Below are positions 1 to 9,051 of a stretch of DNA of 33,412 bases, one piece after another. The notes under the pieces are model-generated. The model made no database searches. It saw only the letters and a program-made list of their open reading frames with translations, and was not told the origin of the DNA. Source of the DNA: Thermoanaerobaculia bacterium. Lineage in GTDB: Bacteria > Acidobacteriota > Thermoanaerobaculia > Multivoradales > JAHZIX01. Numbering within the stretch: the first letter of the stretch is position 1; every line of letters starts with the position of its first letter. Location: assembly GCA_027069135.1 (NCBI GenBank), contig JALXFE010000027.1, forward strand, positions 1 through 33,412, read 5' to 3'. A program made the position numbers and the translations under genes.

Positions 1-1229
1 ACGGCGCCGGCAAAGAGCATTCCCAGGTAGAAGACGTCGTACATGCGAGCTCGCTGGGCGCCGAAGAGGTAGCTGAAGCATTTGCGACCGTAGTAGGCGT
101 AGCCGATCATCGTGCTGAACCCGAAGAGAACCGCCGCGATCACCAGCAGCGGTCGCCCGGCGGTTCCCAGAGATGACTCGAAGGCGCGGATGGTCAGCGT
201 GACGCCCTCGACACCGTCCGCTCCCTGCCACAACCCCGTCGCCAGGATGACGAAAGCGGTCAGGCTACACACCACGATGGTGTCGATGAACGGGCCCAGC
301 ATGGCGACCAGACCTTCACGCACGGGTTCTTTGGTCCGCGCGGCACCGTGGGCCATGGCGGCGGTGCCGAGCCCCGCCTCGTTGGAGAAGACGCCGCGTT
401 TGACACCGATCCGGATCACCTGGGCAAACGCGATTCCGGCGGCGCCGCCGGTCGCTGCCGTGCCGGTGAAAGCATCGTGGAGGATCTGGGCGAAGATCTG
501 CGGCACCTGGCCTACATTGAAGAAGAGCACCACCAGGCAAGCGCCGAGATAAAAGAGACACATCGCCGGCACGATCCGGCTGGTCACGAGACCGACCCGT
601 CTTATGCCTCCCAGGCTGACGATCGCCGCCCCCACCAAGCAGACCAACCCGGTCACCCAACCCGGCACCGCGTACGTCTGCTGCAGGATGCTGGCCACCT
701 GGTTGCTCTGAAAACTGGCCAGGCAGCCGATCAGGCCAAACGCGGAAAAAAGAACCGCCATAAAGCGAAATCGAGGGCCCAGGCCCTTCTCGATGAAATA
801 CATGGGGCCACCCTGGATCTCGCCAGCGCTGTCTTCCCCACGGTAGAGAATCGCCAAAGTGCAGGAGAAGAACTTCGTCGTCATGCCGACGACGGCGGCC
901 ATCCACATCCAGAACACCGCCCCGGGGCCCCCTTGGGTGATGGCGATGGCGACGCCACCGATATTCCCCAATCCCACCGTCGAGGCCAGAGCCGTGCTGA
1001 GAGCTTGGAAATGGGTGAGCTGCCCCGGGTCGTTCTTCTTGTCGTAGCGGCCACTCAAGACCAGGAGGGCATGTCCGAATCCCCGGAGGGGCAGAAACCG
1101 GGCCCGCAAGGTGAGGAACAGACCACCTCCCAGGAGCAGGAGAATCAGCAGCGGTCCCCAGACCACGTCGACGGCTGCCGCCAAGAATCGATCGAAGGGA
1201 GCCATGAGGCCAGCGATGGTGTCGTTCAT
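1..1229 (-). CDS. Sodium:alanine symporter family (AGCS) transporter, 3' end missing
   Basis: This is an inner-membrane amino-acid:cation symporter of the AGCS (AlsT/DagA) family, which imports alanine or glycine with Na+ or H+. I translated it by hand because it runs off the left edge: 409 codons are open from the ATG at 1229. Family hallmarks are visible in order: an N-terminal hydrophobic helix, the stretch [20 protein letters not shown] (near residues 78-97), the [12 protein letters not shown] motif, and [19 protein letters not shown]. These are classic AGCS signatures. The start codon overlaps the stop of the upstream ABC exporter (ATGA), so the two are probably translationally coupled. 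The substrate cannot be read from the sequence. Roughly the last 40-90 residues lie outside the window. Confidence 0.93.
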   Translation of the reverse strand, partial: MNDTIAGLMAPFDRFLAAAVDVVWGPLLILLLLGGGLFLTLRARFLPLRGFGHALLVLSGRYDKKNDPGQLTHFQALSTALASTVGLGNIGGVAIAITQGGPGAVFWMWMAAVVGMTTKFFSCTLAILYRGEDSAGEIQGGPMYFIEKGLGPRFRFMAVLFSAFGLIGCLASFQSNQVASILQQTYAVPGWVTGLVCLVGAAIVSLGGIRRVGLVTSRIVPAMCLFYLGACLVVLFFNVGQVPQIFAQILHDAFTGTAATGGAAGIAFAQVIRIGVKRGVFSNEAGLGTAAMAHGAARTKEPVREGLVAMLGPFIDTIVVCSLTAFVILATGLWQGADGVEGVTLTIRAFESSLGTAGRPLLVIAAVLFGFSTMIGYAYYGRKCFSYLFGAQRARMYDVFYLGMLFAGA

Positions 1230-3076
1230 GTTGCAGGCTTTCTAGCAGACCGTCCGGAGCCTGGCAAGGAGGCTGGCAGGCTGGCAACCGCCTCCCCGGT
1301 CTGGACCCGCCACAGGGCCGCGTAGGCCCCATCCCGGGCCAGGAGCTCTTCGTGGGTGCCCTTCTCTGCCAGACGGCCTCGGTGCAGAACGCAGATCTGG
1401 TGTGCGTGGCGAATGGTCGACAGGCGATGGGCGATGACGAGGGTGGTTCGACCGACGGAGATCCTGGCCAGAGATCGCTGGATTGCGGCCTCGGTCTCGT
1501 TGTCGACGGCGGAAGTCGCCTCGTCCAGAATGAGAATCGGTGGATCCTTGAGCACAGCCCGGGCGATGGACAAGCGCTGCCGCTGGCCACCGGAAAGCTT
1601 CTGGCCGCGCTCCCCCACCACGGTGTCGTAGCCCTGGGCTAGCTCTTCGATGAACCCGTGAGCCTCGGCGACCTGTGCTGCTGCGATGATCTCCTCCTCG
1701 GTCGCCTCGGGTCGCCCGTAGACGAGATTCTCCCGCACGGTGCCATGGAAGAGAAAGACATCCTGGCTCACCAGGCCCACCGCCCGCCGCAGGTCTCCCA
1801 ACTTCAGATCTCGGAGATCCTTGCCGTCGATGCGCACCGCCCCGGCATCGACATCGTAGAAGCGCAGAAGAAGCTTGATGAGGGTCGTCTTCCCGGCTCC
1901 CGTGGCTCCCACGAAGGCCGTGGTCTCCCCGGCGGGAAGCCGAATCGACAGATCTTGGATCACCGGAGGTCCGGCTCCGTAAGCAAAGCTCACCCCCTCG
2001 AGCTCCACCTCTCCTCGGACATCGGCCAGGACCAGTGCTTGAGCTCCACTGAGGATCTTCGGCTCGGTATGCAGCAGATCCAGAACCCGCTTCGTGGAGG
2101 CCATCGCTCGTTGGTAGAGATCGACGGTCTGCCCCAGGCGGGTGAGGGGCCAAAGCAGCCGCTGGGTCAGGAAAATCATCACGCTGTAAGCACCGACTGC
2201 CAACATACCGTCCAAGGTCAAATAGCCGCCGTAGACCAGAGTCATCGTAAAGCCCACCAGAATGACGATGCGAATCAGCGGAGAAAAGGCCGAGCTCAGG
2301 CGAATGGCCTGGGCGTTGCTGCGGCGGTAAGCATCGCTCTCTTTGCGTACCCGCTCCACTTCCCGGTCTTCCGCGGTGAAGCTCTTGATGGTGGCGATGC
2401 CGGAAAGACTATTCGCCAATTGACCGTTGAGCACACCGACCTGCTCGCGGACGGCGGAGTACCGAGGGGCGATACGGGCCTGGAAGACGAAGGAGCCCCA
2501 GAGGATGAAAGGAATCGGTACGAAGGACATCCAGGCCACCGACGGCGCCAGATAGAAGAACGCCGCCCCGACCAACACCACGGTGGTCCCCACCTGCAGG
2601 AGGTCGTTGGCGCCGCCGTCGAGAAAGCGCTCCAATTGGTTGACGTCGTCGTTGAGGACGGCCATCAAGCCACCGGTGCTTCGATCCTCGAAGTAGGCGA
2701 CTTCCAAAGATTGCAAATGGGAGTAGGCGTCCAACCGAAGCTCGTGCTGCACCGTCTGGGCAAGATTGCGCCACAGGACACCGTAGGCATATTCGAACAG
2801 CGACTCCAGAGCCCAGATGGTGAAGGTCGCCAAAGCGAGAACCAGGAGTTGATCCCTCGCCTCCGGAATCCCGAAACTTGCGAGGATCGAGTCCTGGCGA
2901 CGGACCACGACATCCACCGCGGCGCCGATGAGCACCGGCGGTGCAAGGTCGAAGAATTTGTTGAGCACGGAGCAAGTCGTCGCCAGGAGAATTCGTCGGC
3001 GGTGGCGTTCCGCGTACCCCCACAACCGTATCAATGGCCCTTTCATTGTCGTCTCCATGGCGGCCCCGTCTGGCAC
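1226..3076 (-). CDS. ABC exporter half-transporter (fused membrane and ATPase domains, MsbA/LmrA type)
   Basis: This is a 616-residue type IV ABC exporter subunit expected to homodimerise in the inner membrane and export a lipid, drug or peptide. The transmembrane domain spans roughly residues 20-310. The nucleotide-binding domain follows with Walker [10 protein letters not shown] (about 388-396), the signature [14 protein letters not shown] (about 490) and Walker [12 protein letters not shown], plus a downstream switch His in IAHRLST. All catalytic residues are intact. The full open frame begins with GTG at 3076, but no well-spaced ribosome site precedes it; ATG at 3058 or 3046 is equally possible. 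It lies 49 bp downstream of the alpha/beta-hydrolase gene and overlaps the symporter by 4 nt, so all three are likely one operon. The substrate is unknown. Confidence 0.93.
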   Translation of the reverse strand: MPDGAAMETTMKGPLIRLWGYAERHRRRILLATTCSVLNKFFDLAPPVLIGAAVDVVVRRQDSILASFGIPEARDQLLVLALATFTIWALESLFEYAYGVLWRNLAQTVQHELRLDAYSHLQSLEVAYFEDRSTGGLMAVLNDDVNQLERFLDGGANDLLQVGTTVVLVGAAFFYLAPSVAWMSFVPIPFILWGSFVFQARIAPRYSAVREQVGVLNGQLANSLSGIATIKSFTAEDREVERVRKESDAYRRSNAQAIRLSSAFSPLIRIVILVGFTMTLVYGGYLTLDGMLAVGAYSVMIFLTQRLLWPLTRLGQTVDLYQRAMASTKRVLDLLHTEPKILSGAQALVLADVRGEVELEGVSFAYGAGPPVIQDLSIRLPAGETTAFVGATGAGKTTLIKLLLRFYDVDAGAVRIDGKDLRDLKLGDLRRAVGLVSQDVFLFHGTVRENLVYGRPEATEEEIIAAAQVAEAHGFIEELAQGYDTVVGERGQKLSGGQRQRLSIARAVLKDPPILILDEATSAVDNETEAAIQRSLARISVGRTTLVIAHRLSTIRHAHQICVLHRGRLAEKGTHEELLARDGAYAALWRVQTGEAVASLPASLPGSGRSARKPAT

Positions 3077-3125
3077 GGGCTTCCAAAAAACAGCCTCATG
3101 AGCTCGAAATCAGGCCCCCGCCCTC

Positions 3126-4055
3126 TCAATGGGGGGCTTCCGCGGCCAGAATCTCTTCCACCCACCGGCGAATTCTGGGATTGACCTCTTCCGGCTTCTC
3201 TAACTGGAGGAAATGACCGACGCCTTCTACGACCTCGGCGTCGAAATCCGCGTAGCGCCGGTTGATCTCCACCTGGGTCTGCGTCCCCTCGGAGCCTCGC
3301 GCTGCGGCATTGACGCAGCGGATGGGGACACCGGCGGCGGTGAAGAGTCCCCTTAGATCAAGAGAAGGAAAGTCCTTCAATAGCTCGAGAGCGACCGCCG
3401 GCTCGGCTGCCTGCGCCTTTGTGACCACCCACTCGACGACGGTGGGATCCGCTTGCGGTGAGAACGCCGAACGCACGAAGCTCGCCATCGTCCCCTGGAA
3501 ATCCTTTTCCAACGCCGCTGTCATCTGGTCGATCATCGCCGACGGCGGAATCAGCTCAGCATTGTGAAGGGTATCGAGACCGATGACTCCCGCGACCTTA
3601 CCCGGTAGCAGCTTCGCCGCGGCCAAGGAGACCGGGCCACCCATCGAATGACCGATGAGGATGACCCGATGCAATCCGAGAATCTTGACGACCTGGGCCA
3701 CATCCTCTCCGAGTTCGGCGAGGGTTCCACCCTCCCGGCGACCGGAGGCACCGTGGCCGGGAAGATCCAGGGCCACGACCTGGTAGTCGTCGTCGAAGAC
3801 GTCCAGTTGCTCCTTCCAGAAGGAACGATCACAAGCCCAGCAGTGGACGAAGACCAGCGCCACCTCGCCGGCCCCTCGCAGCTCATAGGCGAGGGCCACG
3901 CCGTCCGCCGCTGCCATCGTGCTGCGGGCCACCGTGGAGACCTTGGTCACCACAGGAAGCGATTCCACCGGCACCCCCGAGGCACAGCCCATCGACCACA
4001 CCAAAGCGGCAAAGCTCAAGATACTTCGAATGACGGCCTCCCTTCCTCGCGGCAA
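3126..4055 (-). CDS. Alpha/beta-hydrolase, probable lipoprotein
   Basis: This is an alpha/beta-hydrolase fold enzyme (esterase, lipase or related) with the nucleophile elbow GHSMGG, an oxyanion region around HCWACDRSFW, the family motif LDLPGHGASG, and a C-terminal catalytic His in GVGHFLQLEKPEEV. I prefer a TTG start at 4055, because GGAGG lies 9 nt upstream. This gives a compact N-terminus with positive charges, a hydrophobic core and the lipobox-like WSMGC, so the protein is probably a lipoprotein. The frame stays open to a TTG at 4091, which would add 12 residues in front of the signal sequence and is less likely. It heads the run of hydrolase, ABC exporter and symporter. The substrate is unknown. 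Confidence 0.88.
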   Translation of the reverse strand: MPRGREAVIRSILSFAALVWSMGCASGVPVESLPVVTKVSTVARSTMAAADGVALAYELRGAGEVALVFVHCWACDRSFWKEQLDVFDDDYQVVALDLPGHGASGRREGGTLAELGEDVAQVVKILGLHRVILIGHSMGGPVSLAAAKLLPGKVAGVIGLDTLHNAELIPPSAMIDQMTAALEKDFQGTMASFVRSAFSPQADPTVVEWVVTKAQAAEPAVALELLKDFPSLDLRGLFTAAGVPIRCVNAAARGSEGTQTQVEINRRYADFDAEVVEGVGHFLQLEKPEEVNPRIRRWVEEILAAEAPH

Positions 4056-4159
4056 GCGCTGGGACCTCCAAAGATCGGGTATTGGGATCAAAAGGCCCCG
4101 AAGGGCGGTGAGGTGAGTATAACTGGCAGTCCGAGACCTTGGGCGGCACCCGCAAAGCC

Positions 4160-4561
4160 TTACGGATCGATGACTCGGAGATCCCCGAACCCGCTCCGGT
4201 AGAAGCCTCGATCCCGAGTCAGGAGGGCGTCTGCCTGAAGGCGGGCGTGGGCCCCGACGAGAAAATCAGCGACGACGCGGGTCCGCTTGGGGCGTTTTCT
4301 GCAGTGGTGGCGCCAAAGCTCCCCGGCGACCTCCGCTGCCGATGCGGTGATCGGCTCGAAGGCCACCCCGAGAGCCTCCAAGGCGTTGTGGAAGGGCTCC
4401 GGATTGGCGAAATGGGCCCGCACCTCGCTCCAGACGACATCGCAGGCCACCAGGGCGCCGAAGTCGTAGGCTTGGCGGAGGGCTTCCCGGGAGCGTTCAC
4501 CAAATTGCGGATCAGCCCCCAGGACGTCCAAGAGCACCGATGTATCGACAGCGGTCTTCAT
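4160..4561 (-). CDS. vapC: PIN-domain ribonuclease toxin (VapC family)
   Basis: This is a 133-residue PIN-domain protein, the toxin of a type II toxin-antitoxin pair; VapC toxins cleave tRNA or rRNA. The four acidic metal-binding positions of the PIN fold are present: Asp6 (AVDTSVLLD), Glu46 (WSEVRAHF), Asp99 ([10 protein letters not shown]) and Asp117 (LLTRDRGFY). The start codon overlaps the antitoxin stop (ATGA), the usual coupling in such pairs. Length is typical of VapC, nothing is truncated, and the toxin is probably active. The RNA target cannot be inferred. Confidence 0.92.
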   Translation of the reverse strand: MKTAVDTSVLLDVLGADPQFGERSREALRQAYDFGALVACDVVWSEVRAHFANPEPFHNALEALGVAFEPITASAAEVAGELWRHHCRKRPKRTRVVADFLVGAHARLQADALLTRDRGFYRSGFGDLRVIDP

Positions 4562-4806
4562 TCCTCTCCCATCGGCTCGTCGGGGCGAGGTCCCCGCATC
4601 TCCTCGAGGAGCTCATCGACGGGCTTCTCCAGCTGGATCAGCCCATAGACCCGGTCTACGGGGTGAAGGCCGGAACCTCCTTTGCGCAGGAAAACTCCCC
4701 CTTCCCGTAGCTCGAATTCCACCGCCATACCCGGTCTCAAACCCAACTCGTAACGTACCTCCGCGGGTACCGTGATCTGCCCCTTCGACGAGATCTTGCT
4801 CTTCAT
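4558..4806 (-). CDS. vapB: AbrB/MazE-type antitoxin (VapB)
   Basis: This is an 82-residue antitoxin. Residues 1-45 form a swapped-hairpin AbrB domain with the typical sequence [21 protein letters not shown], which binds DNA. The C-terminal half, rich in acidic and Leu residues, is the expected toxin-binding tail. The frame is open far upstream (to about 5019), but the AbrB domain begins at the ATG at 4806. A promoter placed right before this codon supports this start and suggests a leaderless mRNA. The stop overlaps the vapC start. The antitoxin probably represses its own promoter with VapC. Confidence 0.9.
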   Translation of the reverse strand: MKSKISSKGQITVPAEVRYELGLRPGMAVEFELREGGVFLRKGGSGLHPVDRVYGLIQLEKPVDELLEEMRGPRPDEPMGEE

Positions 4807-4808
4807 AG

Positions 4809-4841
4809 GTAAAGAGTAAGGCGCCCTACCTCTTACGTCAA
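4809..4841 (-). promoter_or_regulatory. vapBC promoter with overlapping operator dyad
   Basis: On the minus strand, TTGACG (4841-4836) and TACTCT (4818-4813) are separated by exactly 17 nt and would place transcription start at about the A of the vapB ATG (4806). The spacer and -10 carry an imperfect inverted repeat, GTAAAGAGTA at 4809-4818 and TACCTCTTAC at 4827-4836, centred on GGCGCC, matching 7 of 10 positions. This fits an autorepression site for the AbrB-type antitoxin. The assignment is an inference from pattern only. Confidence 0.5.
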
Positions 4842-4936
4842 GATTTTCTACGACGAGCACGGTAGGGTCTTGAGGCCTCCCTTGCCTGGCGGGTAGGATC
4901 CTGAGCAGCACGGCTTCCGGCTTCTCTGGATCCGAG

Positions 4937-4942
4937 TACAAT
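4937..4942 (+). promoter_or_regulatory. Possible -10 element of the ferritin promoter
   Basis: TACAAT is a good -10 match about 95 nt before the ferritin start, in the gap divergent to vapBC. The -35 position (around 4914-4919) holds only a poor match, so the assignment is weak. I see no Fur-type box here. Confidence 0.25.
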
Positions 4943-5036
4943 GAGCCCACCCGCGGGGAGCCCAACACCCAGGGCCCCCGCTCCACCCAAGAAGCTTCGT
5001 CGGCGGTCCTCCGGGTCACCGACTTTGGAGATTCCG

Positions 5037-5546
5037 ATGTTGATCAATCAGAAGATCGTCGATGCATTCAACACTCAGATCGGCAACGAGCTGGGCGCTT
5101 CCAACCAATACCTGGCCATTGCCTCCTACTTTGAGAACGAAGACCTGGGCGAGTTGGCGAACTTCTTTTTTCGCCAATCCGACGAGGAACGGGCCCATGC
5201 CCTGAAATTCGTCCATTTCATTCTGGAAGCTGGCGGCGCAGTGGTGGTGCCGCCGATTCCCGCCCCCCGCCACGACATCGACTCTGCCGCCGCCGCGGTG
5301 GGCATGTCCCTCGAGTGGGAAGAAGAAGTCACGCAGCAGATCTACGATTTGGTGGAGCTTTGCCAGAGCGAACGCAACCACATCGCCCTGCGCTTCCTCG
5401 ATTGGTTCGTCAACGAGCAGCTCGAGGAGGTGAGCAGCATCGGGAATCTCCTGGGCATCGTCAAGCGAGCCGGCGAGAATAATCTTCTCTACGTCGAGGA
5501 ATACATTTCCCGGCAGGGAGGCCATCCGGAACAAGAGACGGCCTAG
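5037..5546 (+). CDS. ftnA: Ferritin (non-heme, bacterial FtnA type)
   Basis: This is a 169-residue ferritin, a cytoplasmic 24-mer cage that oxidises Fe(II) and stores Fe(III). The ferroxidase-site residues line up with E. coli FtnA: Glu18 (GNELGASNQY), Glu51 and His54 (DEERAHALKF), Glu97 (EWEEEV), and Glu127-Gln128 with Glu130/131 (NEQLEE). The four-helix pattern is continuous and the length is normal. The ATG at 5037 is preceded by GGAG at 7 nt. The frame is open upstream to 4941, but that part is low-complexity Pro/Arg sequence outside the family. It is a single-gene unit, divergent from vapBC and convergent with the RCC1 gene. Confidence 0.96.
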   Translation: MLINQKIVDAFNTQIGNELGASNQYLAIASYFENEDLGELANFFFRQSDEERAHALKFVHFILEAGGAVVVPPIPAPRHDIDSAAAAVGMSLEWEEEVTQQIYDLVELCQSERNHIALRFLDWFVNEQLEEVSSIGNLLGIVKRAGENNLLYVEEYISRQGGHPEQETA

Positions 5547-5633
5547 CGAAGCGTCCCGTCGAAGGCTGAGCACCTTCCCCCGCCACGACATCGCGACGGA
5601 GGAAGGCGGCGGGTTTGGTGTCCGCTACCTATC

Positions 5634-8069
5634 TCAGAATTCGAGGTTCAGAGCGGAGACAATCCTGGGGAGATCATGGCTGTGGTCGGCCTGACCGTCT
5701 CCTAGCTGACCCTGGGCGTCGGAGCCCCAGGCCCAGAGGGCGCCATCGGCACGGCCCACCAGAGTGTGAGCGGTGCCGGCGCTCAGACGGGTGATGGCGC
5801 CCAGAAATGAGACTTTCACGGGCACCGGGCTGTCTAGGCGATCCCCGTTGCCCAACTCACCGTTCACCGCCCGCCCCCAAGCTTGCAGAGTACCGTCGGT
5901 GAGGAGGGCGACACTATGGCCGGAACCGCAGGCGATCCTCACCGCTCCCTCGACTCCTGAGACCAGCACCGGTGTGGTCCGTGGACCCTGAGTGGTGCCG
6001 TCCCCCAGTTGGCCGAAAGAGTTGTCTCCCCAGGCATAGACATCGCCTCCGCTGGTCAAGGCCAGGGAGTGATTCGGGCAAGCGGCCACAGCTTGAAGGT
6101 CCGCCAAGCTCACCACCACCACCGGCTGACTGCGATTGACCAGACTTGCGTCCCCCAGCTGACCGAATTGGTTGCGACCCCAGGCGCGCAAGGTTCCGTC
6201 GGCGAGCAAAGCCAGCACATGCTGGCCTCCGGCGGCGACGGTCATCACCGCCTCGAGGCCGCTGACCTGCCCCGGTGGGTGACCGGTACCGCCGGGCTGA
6301 CCGTCGCCCAATTGGCCATAGGTGTCCGGACCCCAAGTAAAGACCCGGCCGTCCTCGGTAATTCCCGCGTTGGCAAAAGATCCCTTGGAAACACTACGCA
6401 ACGGCGGCACCGTAAGCTGTACCGGCGTTGGAAAGACCCCGCCGCTAGATCCCATCCCCAACTCGCCGAAGAGATCGCTGCCCCACTGCCAGAGCGCTCC
6501 ATTTCTATCCAGCAGGGCGCTGTGCTGATTGCCCGCTGCTACCTGACGGGCTGGCGGGTAGGTCCAGATCATCTGGGGCTGAGCCCGATCCCCGCCACCG
6601 TCGCCCAACTCACCGTTGGTGTTGCGACCCCAACTCCACACCGATCCGTCATGATGGACGGCAAGGCTGTGGCGGTAGCCAGCAGCGAGGCGGGCCGGAC
6701 CTCTCGGGGAAAAACCGCTCGATGCCACCGGGCGGTTGTGACTGTGGTTAGCTACGCCATCACCCAAGGCGCCTTGCGGATCGGACCCCCAACCCCACAC
6801 GCTACCGTTGCGCCGCCGCACGAGAACATGGTTATGGCCTGCGGCCACGCTGACGGCGTCGTTCATATCCGAGACCGGGACCGGCCATAGGCTGTCGTTG
6901 TAGGTACCGTTTCCCAACTGGCCGTTACCGCCCCGACCCCAGGTCCAGACCGCGCCATCGGCCAACAGGGCCGCTCCGTGGCCCGTGCCGAGGGCCACGG
7001 CAATGACCGGGCCTTCCTGCAATGCGACGGGAACCGGTTCATTGGCCGGCCCGTTGTTTCCGATGCCCAACTGGCCATCGCTGTTGCGGCCCCAGGCCCA
7101 TAGATCGCCATCTCGGGTGATGGCCATCGAAATATGATCTCGAGCGGCGACCGAGACAACCTCGGAAAGGCCGGACACCGTGACCGGTCGGCTGCGGTTC
7201 TCCCAGCTGCCGTCCCCGAGCTCACCTTCGGCGTTGTAGCCCCAGGCTCGTACGGTGCCGTCCGCCAGCAGAGCAAGGTTATGACTCGAACCGGAAGCGA
7301 TCGCCACCACCTTGCCAAGGCCGGCCACGGCCTGTGGCTCGTGGCTACTGCCGCCGGGTTCTCCATCTCCCATTTGACCCCACGAATCAGGGCCCCAAGC
7401 CCACACCGTGCCGTGTTCCGTCAGGCCGACATTGGTAAAGGAACCGACAGAGATCGCTCTAAAGGACGGCGCATCGAACAATAGCTCCGGGCTCGGAACG
7501 AGGCTGGGACCGGGGCCGAGCTCACCGCTGGCGTTACTCCCCCACTGCCAGACCTCGCCGTTGGTGTCGAGGGCGGCGGTGTGGGTGTTGGCGGCCGCCA
7601 CCTGACGGATCGGTGGCAAGCCATCGAGCGCGCGGGGAAAAGGCCGGTAGCCGATGGTGTCATCACCGAGCTCGCCCCAATCGTTGCGACCCCACGTCCA
7701 CACCACGCCATCGTCATCCAGGGCCACGCTGTGGCGCCCGCCTCCGTCCATCCGGGCCACCCGGGAGGTGGCGGGTGCGGCATGAAAAGTGGCCCGGCAC
7801 TGGGTGGTACCGGCGGTGATCGGTGCCAGCGAGCTGGGGTGGCAGATAAGACCCCCGGCAAGGGAACCCGCGGCCGGCAACAAATGGAGCTCCACGGACG
7901 TTCCTGGTGAGAAATCCGCCGTACACTCGGTGTCGCAGGAGATTCCCGGCGGATAGCTCTTAACACTACCGATCCCGGAACCACCGAGACTCACTTCAAG
8001 GGTCGCCTGAGCGACAGCCAGGCTAGCTGGTGCCCAAAGCAACAACAGCCCGAGGATACGTAGGAGCAT
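5634..8069 (-). CDS. Secreted RCC1-repeat protein with two tandem 7-blade propellers
   Basis: This 811-residue exported protein starts at ATG 8069, with GGAAG 6 nt upstream and a clear signal peptide (MLLRILGLLLLWAPASLAVAQA). Next comes a Cys-containing module (GSGIGSVKSYPPGISCDTEC, then FSPGTSVEL), like the divergent InlB B-repeat seen in many secreted proteins. The rest is 14 RCC1-type blades, recognised by repeated W.WG....GQLGDG and H..AL..DG. Blades 1-7 and 8-14 align one to one, so the gene holds a duplicated whole propeller. RCC1-like propellers bind proteins or carbohydrates; the partner here is unknown. The frame extends 25 codons upstream of the chosen start, but that segment does not look like a signal peptide. 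Confidence 0.92.
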   Translation of the reverse strand: MLLRILGLLLLWAPASLAVAQATLEVSLGGSGIGSVKSYPPGISCDTECTADFSPGTSVELHLLPAAGSLAGGLICHPSSLAPITAGTTQCRATFHAAPATSRVARMDGGGRHSVALDDDGVVWTWGRNDWGELGDDTIGYRPFPRALDGLPPIRQVAAANTHTAALDTNGEVWQWGSNASGELGPGPSLVPSPELLFDAPSFRAISVGSFTNVGLTEHGTVWAWGPDSWGQMGDGEPGGSSHEPQAVAGLGKVVAIASGSSHNLALLADGTVRAWGYNAEGELGDGSWENRSRPVTVSGLSEVVSVAARDHISMAITRDGDLWAWGRNSDGQLGIGNNGPANEPVPVALQEGPVIAVALGTGHGAALLADGAVWTWGRGGNGQLGNGTYNDSLWPVPVSDMNDAVSVAAGHNHVLVRRRNGSVWGWGSDPQGALGDGVANHSHNRPVASSGFSPRGPARLAAGYRHSLAVHHDGSVWSWGRNTNGELGDGGGDRAQPQMIWTYPPARQVAAGNQHSALLDRNGALWQWGSDLFGELGMGSSGGVFPTPVQLTVPPLRSVSKGSFANAGITEDGRVFTWGPDTYGQLGDGQPGGTGHPPGQVSGLEAVMTVAAGGQHVLALLADGTLRAWGRNQFGQLGDASLVNRSQPVVVVSLADLQAVAACPNHSLALTSGGDVYAWGDNSFGQLGDGTTQGPRTTPVLVSGVEGAVRIACGSGHSVALLTDGTLQAWGRAVNGELGNGDRLDSPVPVKVSFLGAITRLSAGTAHTLVGRADGALWAWGSDAQGQLGDGQADHSHDLPRIVSALNLEF

Positions 8070-8198
8070 GCAGTTCTTCCATGAGAAATTTAGCCGGCCC
8101 ACGGGGACCGGGATGACGGTGAAAGACAGTTGAAGTCTTGACATTTCCTTGTCCTCCCTTCGACGGTAGGCTCGAGCGACTCAGCTCAGCCCGTCTTC

Positions 8199-8271
8199 AC
8201 AAGAATTATATTCTAAATACCGAAAAAGGAATATATAACAAGTATTACCAAGAAGAACTAGGTATATTCAG
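8199..8271. promoter_or_regulatory. AT-rich divergent promoter region between RCC1 gene and hemerythrin gene
   Basis: This short AT-rich island in GC-rich DNA lies in the 271-bp gap between the divergent RCC1 and hemerythrin genes. The minus strand carries a perfect TATAAT (8210-8205), and another pair, TTGTTA and TATTTA, lies 16 nt apart on the same strand. A 7-mer TATATTC occurs at 8207-8213 and 8263-8269, with its reverse GAATATA at 8229-8235. A promoter role is likely; the exact start points are not resolved. Confidence 0.45.
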
Positions 8272-8340
8272 AGTCGACGCCTGCAAACCGGGAAAATCTG
8301 CGGAGCATTACAGACCGCTACATTGACAAAGGAACCACCT

Positions 8341-8799
8341 ATGAGAATCATTCCGGCGCTGCTCGGCGAGCACGCGGTGATCTATTCGCTGCTCGACATG
8401 ATCGAGCGCAAACGACAGGAGTGGAGCCCCGAGGAGACGAGGTTGGCGGTGGTCATGCTGGCCACGGCCCTCGAAAGCCATGCTGTGATCGAGGAAGAAC
8501 TGCTGTTTAGAGAGCTAGAACCTCATCTAGGTCTCGGACACGGCCCGCTCGGTGTCATGCTCGCCGACCACGAGCAGATCGAGGCGATCCTCGCACGTCT
8601 CGCCCTGGCGACGCCGGAAGAACTCGGCCCCTTGGTGGCGCAGCTTACCGAGACGACCCGGGAACACTTCGACAAGGAAGAGACCGTGCTCTTCGGACTG
8701 TCTGAGAAGTTCTTGGCACCAGAGTTATTGCGGGACCTCGGCGCCCGGTGGGCGAAACGCCGAAACGTCGACGTCAGAAGTCTGGCCGAAGGTAGCTAG
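8341..8799 (+). CDS. Hemerythrin-like HHE-domain protein
   Basis: This is a 152-residue four-helix cytoplasmic protein with a di-iron site of the hemerythrin HHE type: His11, His47, Glu51 (SHAVIEEE), His77, Glu81 (DHEQIE), and His109, Glu113 (EHFDKEE). Such proteins bind O2 or NO, or repair iron-sulfur clusters. The ATG at 8341 is preceded by AAAGGA; the frame is open to 8323, but that adds only six codons. It lies upstream of an Fnr-like regulator, a common arrangement for NO or oxygen response genes. The TAG stop is followed in the same frame by an AraC-type DNA-binding segment. Confidence 0.9.
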   Translation: MRIIPALLGEHAVIYSLLDMIERKRQEWSPEETRLAVVMLATALESHAVIEEELLFRELEPHLGLGHGPLGVMLADHEQIEAILARLALATPEELGPLVAQLTETTREHFDKEETVLFGLSEKFLAPELLRDLGARWAKRRNVDVRSLAEGS

Positions 8800-9051
8800 C
8801 ACCTGGCCCGAGAGGTCGGCATGTCCCGCTCTGCATTCTCGGCCCGATTCACCGCGCTGGTCGGCGAATCCGCCATGCGCTACCTCACCCAATGGCGGAT
8901 GCGGCTCGCCCGCATGCACCTGCGAGAAACCTCGGATCCCCTCTCGGTTCTCGCCGACCGCCTCGGCTATCGATCCGAGGCGGCCTTCAGCCGAGCCTTC
9001 AAACGAGTCTTCGGCGTGCCGCCGGGAACCGTCCGCCACGCCGAGGCCTAG
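8800..9051 (+). pseudogene. AraC-family C-terminal DNA-binding fragment, in frame after the hemerythrin stop
   Basis: The frame directly after the hemerythrin TAG reads HLAREVGMSRSAFSARF and continues through RLGYRSEAAFSRAFKRVFGV to a stop at 9051. This is the double helix-turn-helix of AraC/XylS regulators of the cupin-sensor type, which normally sits at the end of a protein of about 300 residues. Here no sensor domain exists and the first few residues of the HTH domain are missing. An internal ATG at 8821 could give a 76-residue HTH-only protein, but it has no clear ribosome site. A decayed remnant of a deleted araC-type gene is most likely. Confidence 0.7.

Noticed and set aside
316-1590. 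424-codon minus frame across the symporter and exporter
   Set aside because: It is out of frame with both real genes, is rich in Arg, Pro, Ser and Gly, and shows no domain.
1658-3184. Long 508-codon plus-strand frame opposite the ABC exporter
   Set aside because: It is the antisense shadow of a high-GC gene; the protein shows no domain, while the minus strand encodes a full ABC exporter.
4941-5036. Upstream extension of the ferritin frame
   Set aside because: The added part is Pro/Arg/Ser low-complexity sequence and a ribosome site fits the ATG at 5037.
5575-5613. Terminator between ferritin and RCC1 genes
   Set aside because: Only a 6-bp CCCGCC/GGCGGG stem with a loop of about 24 nt and no T-run; too weak.
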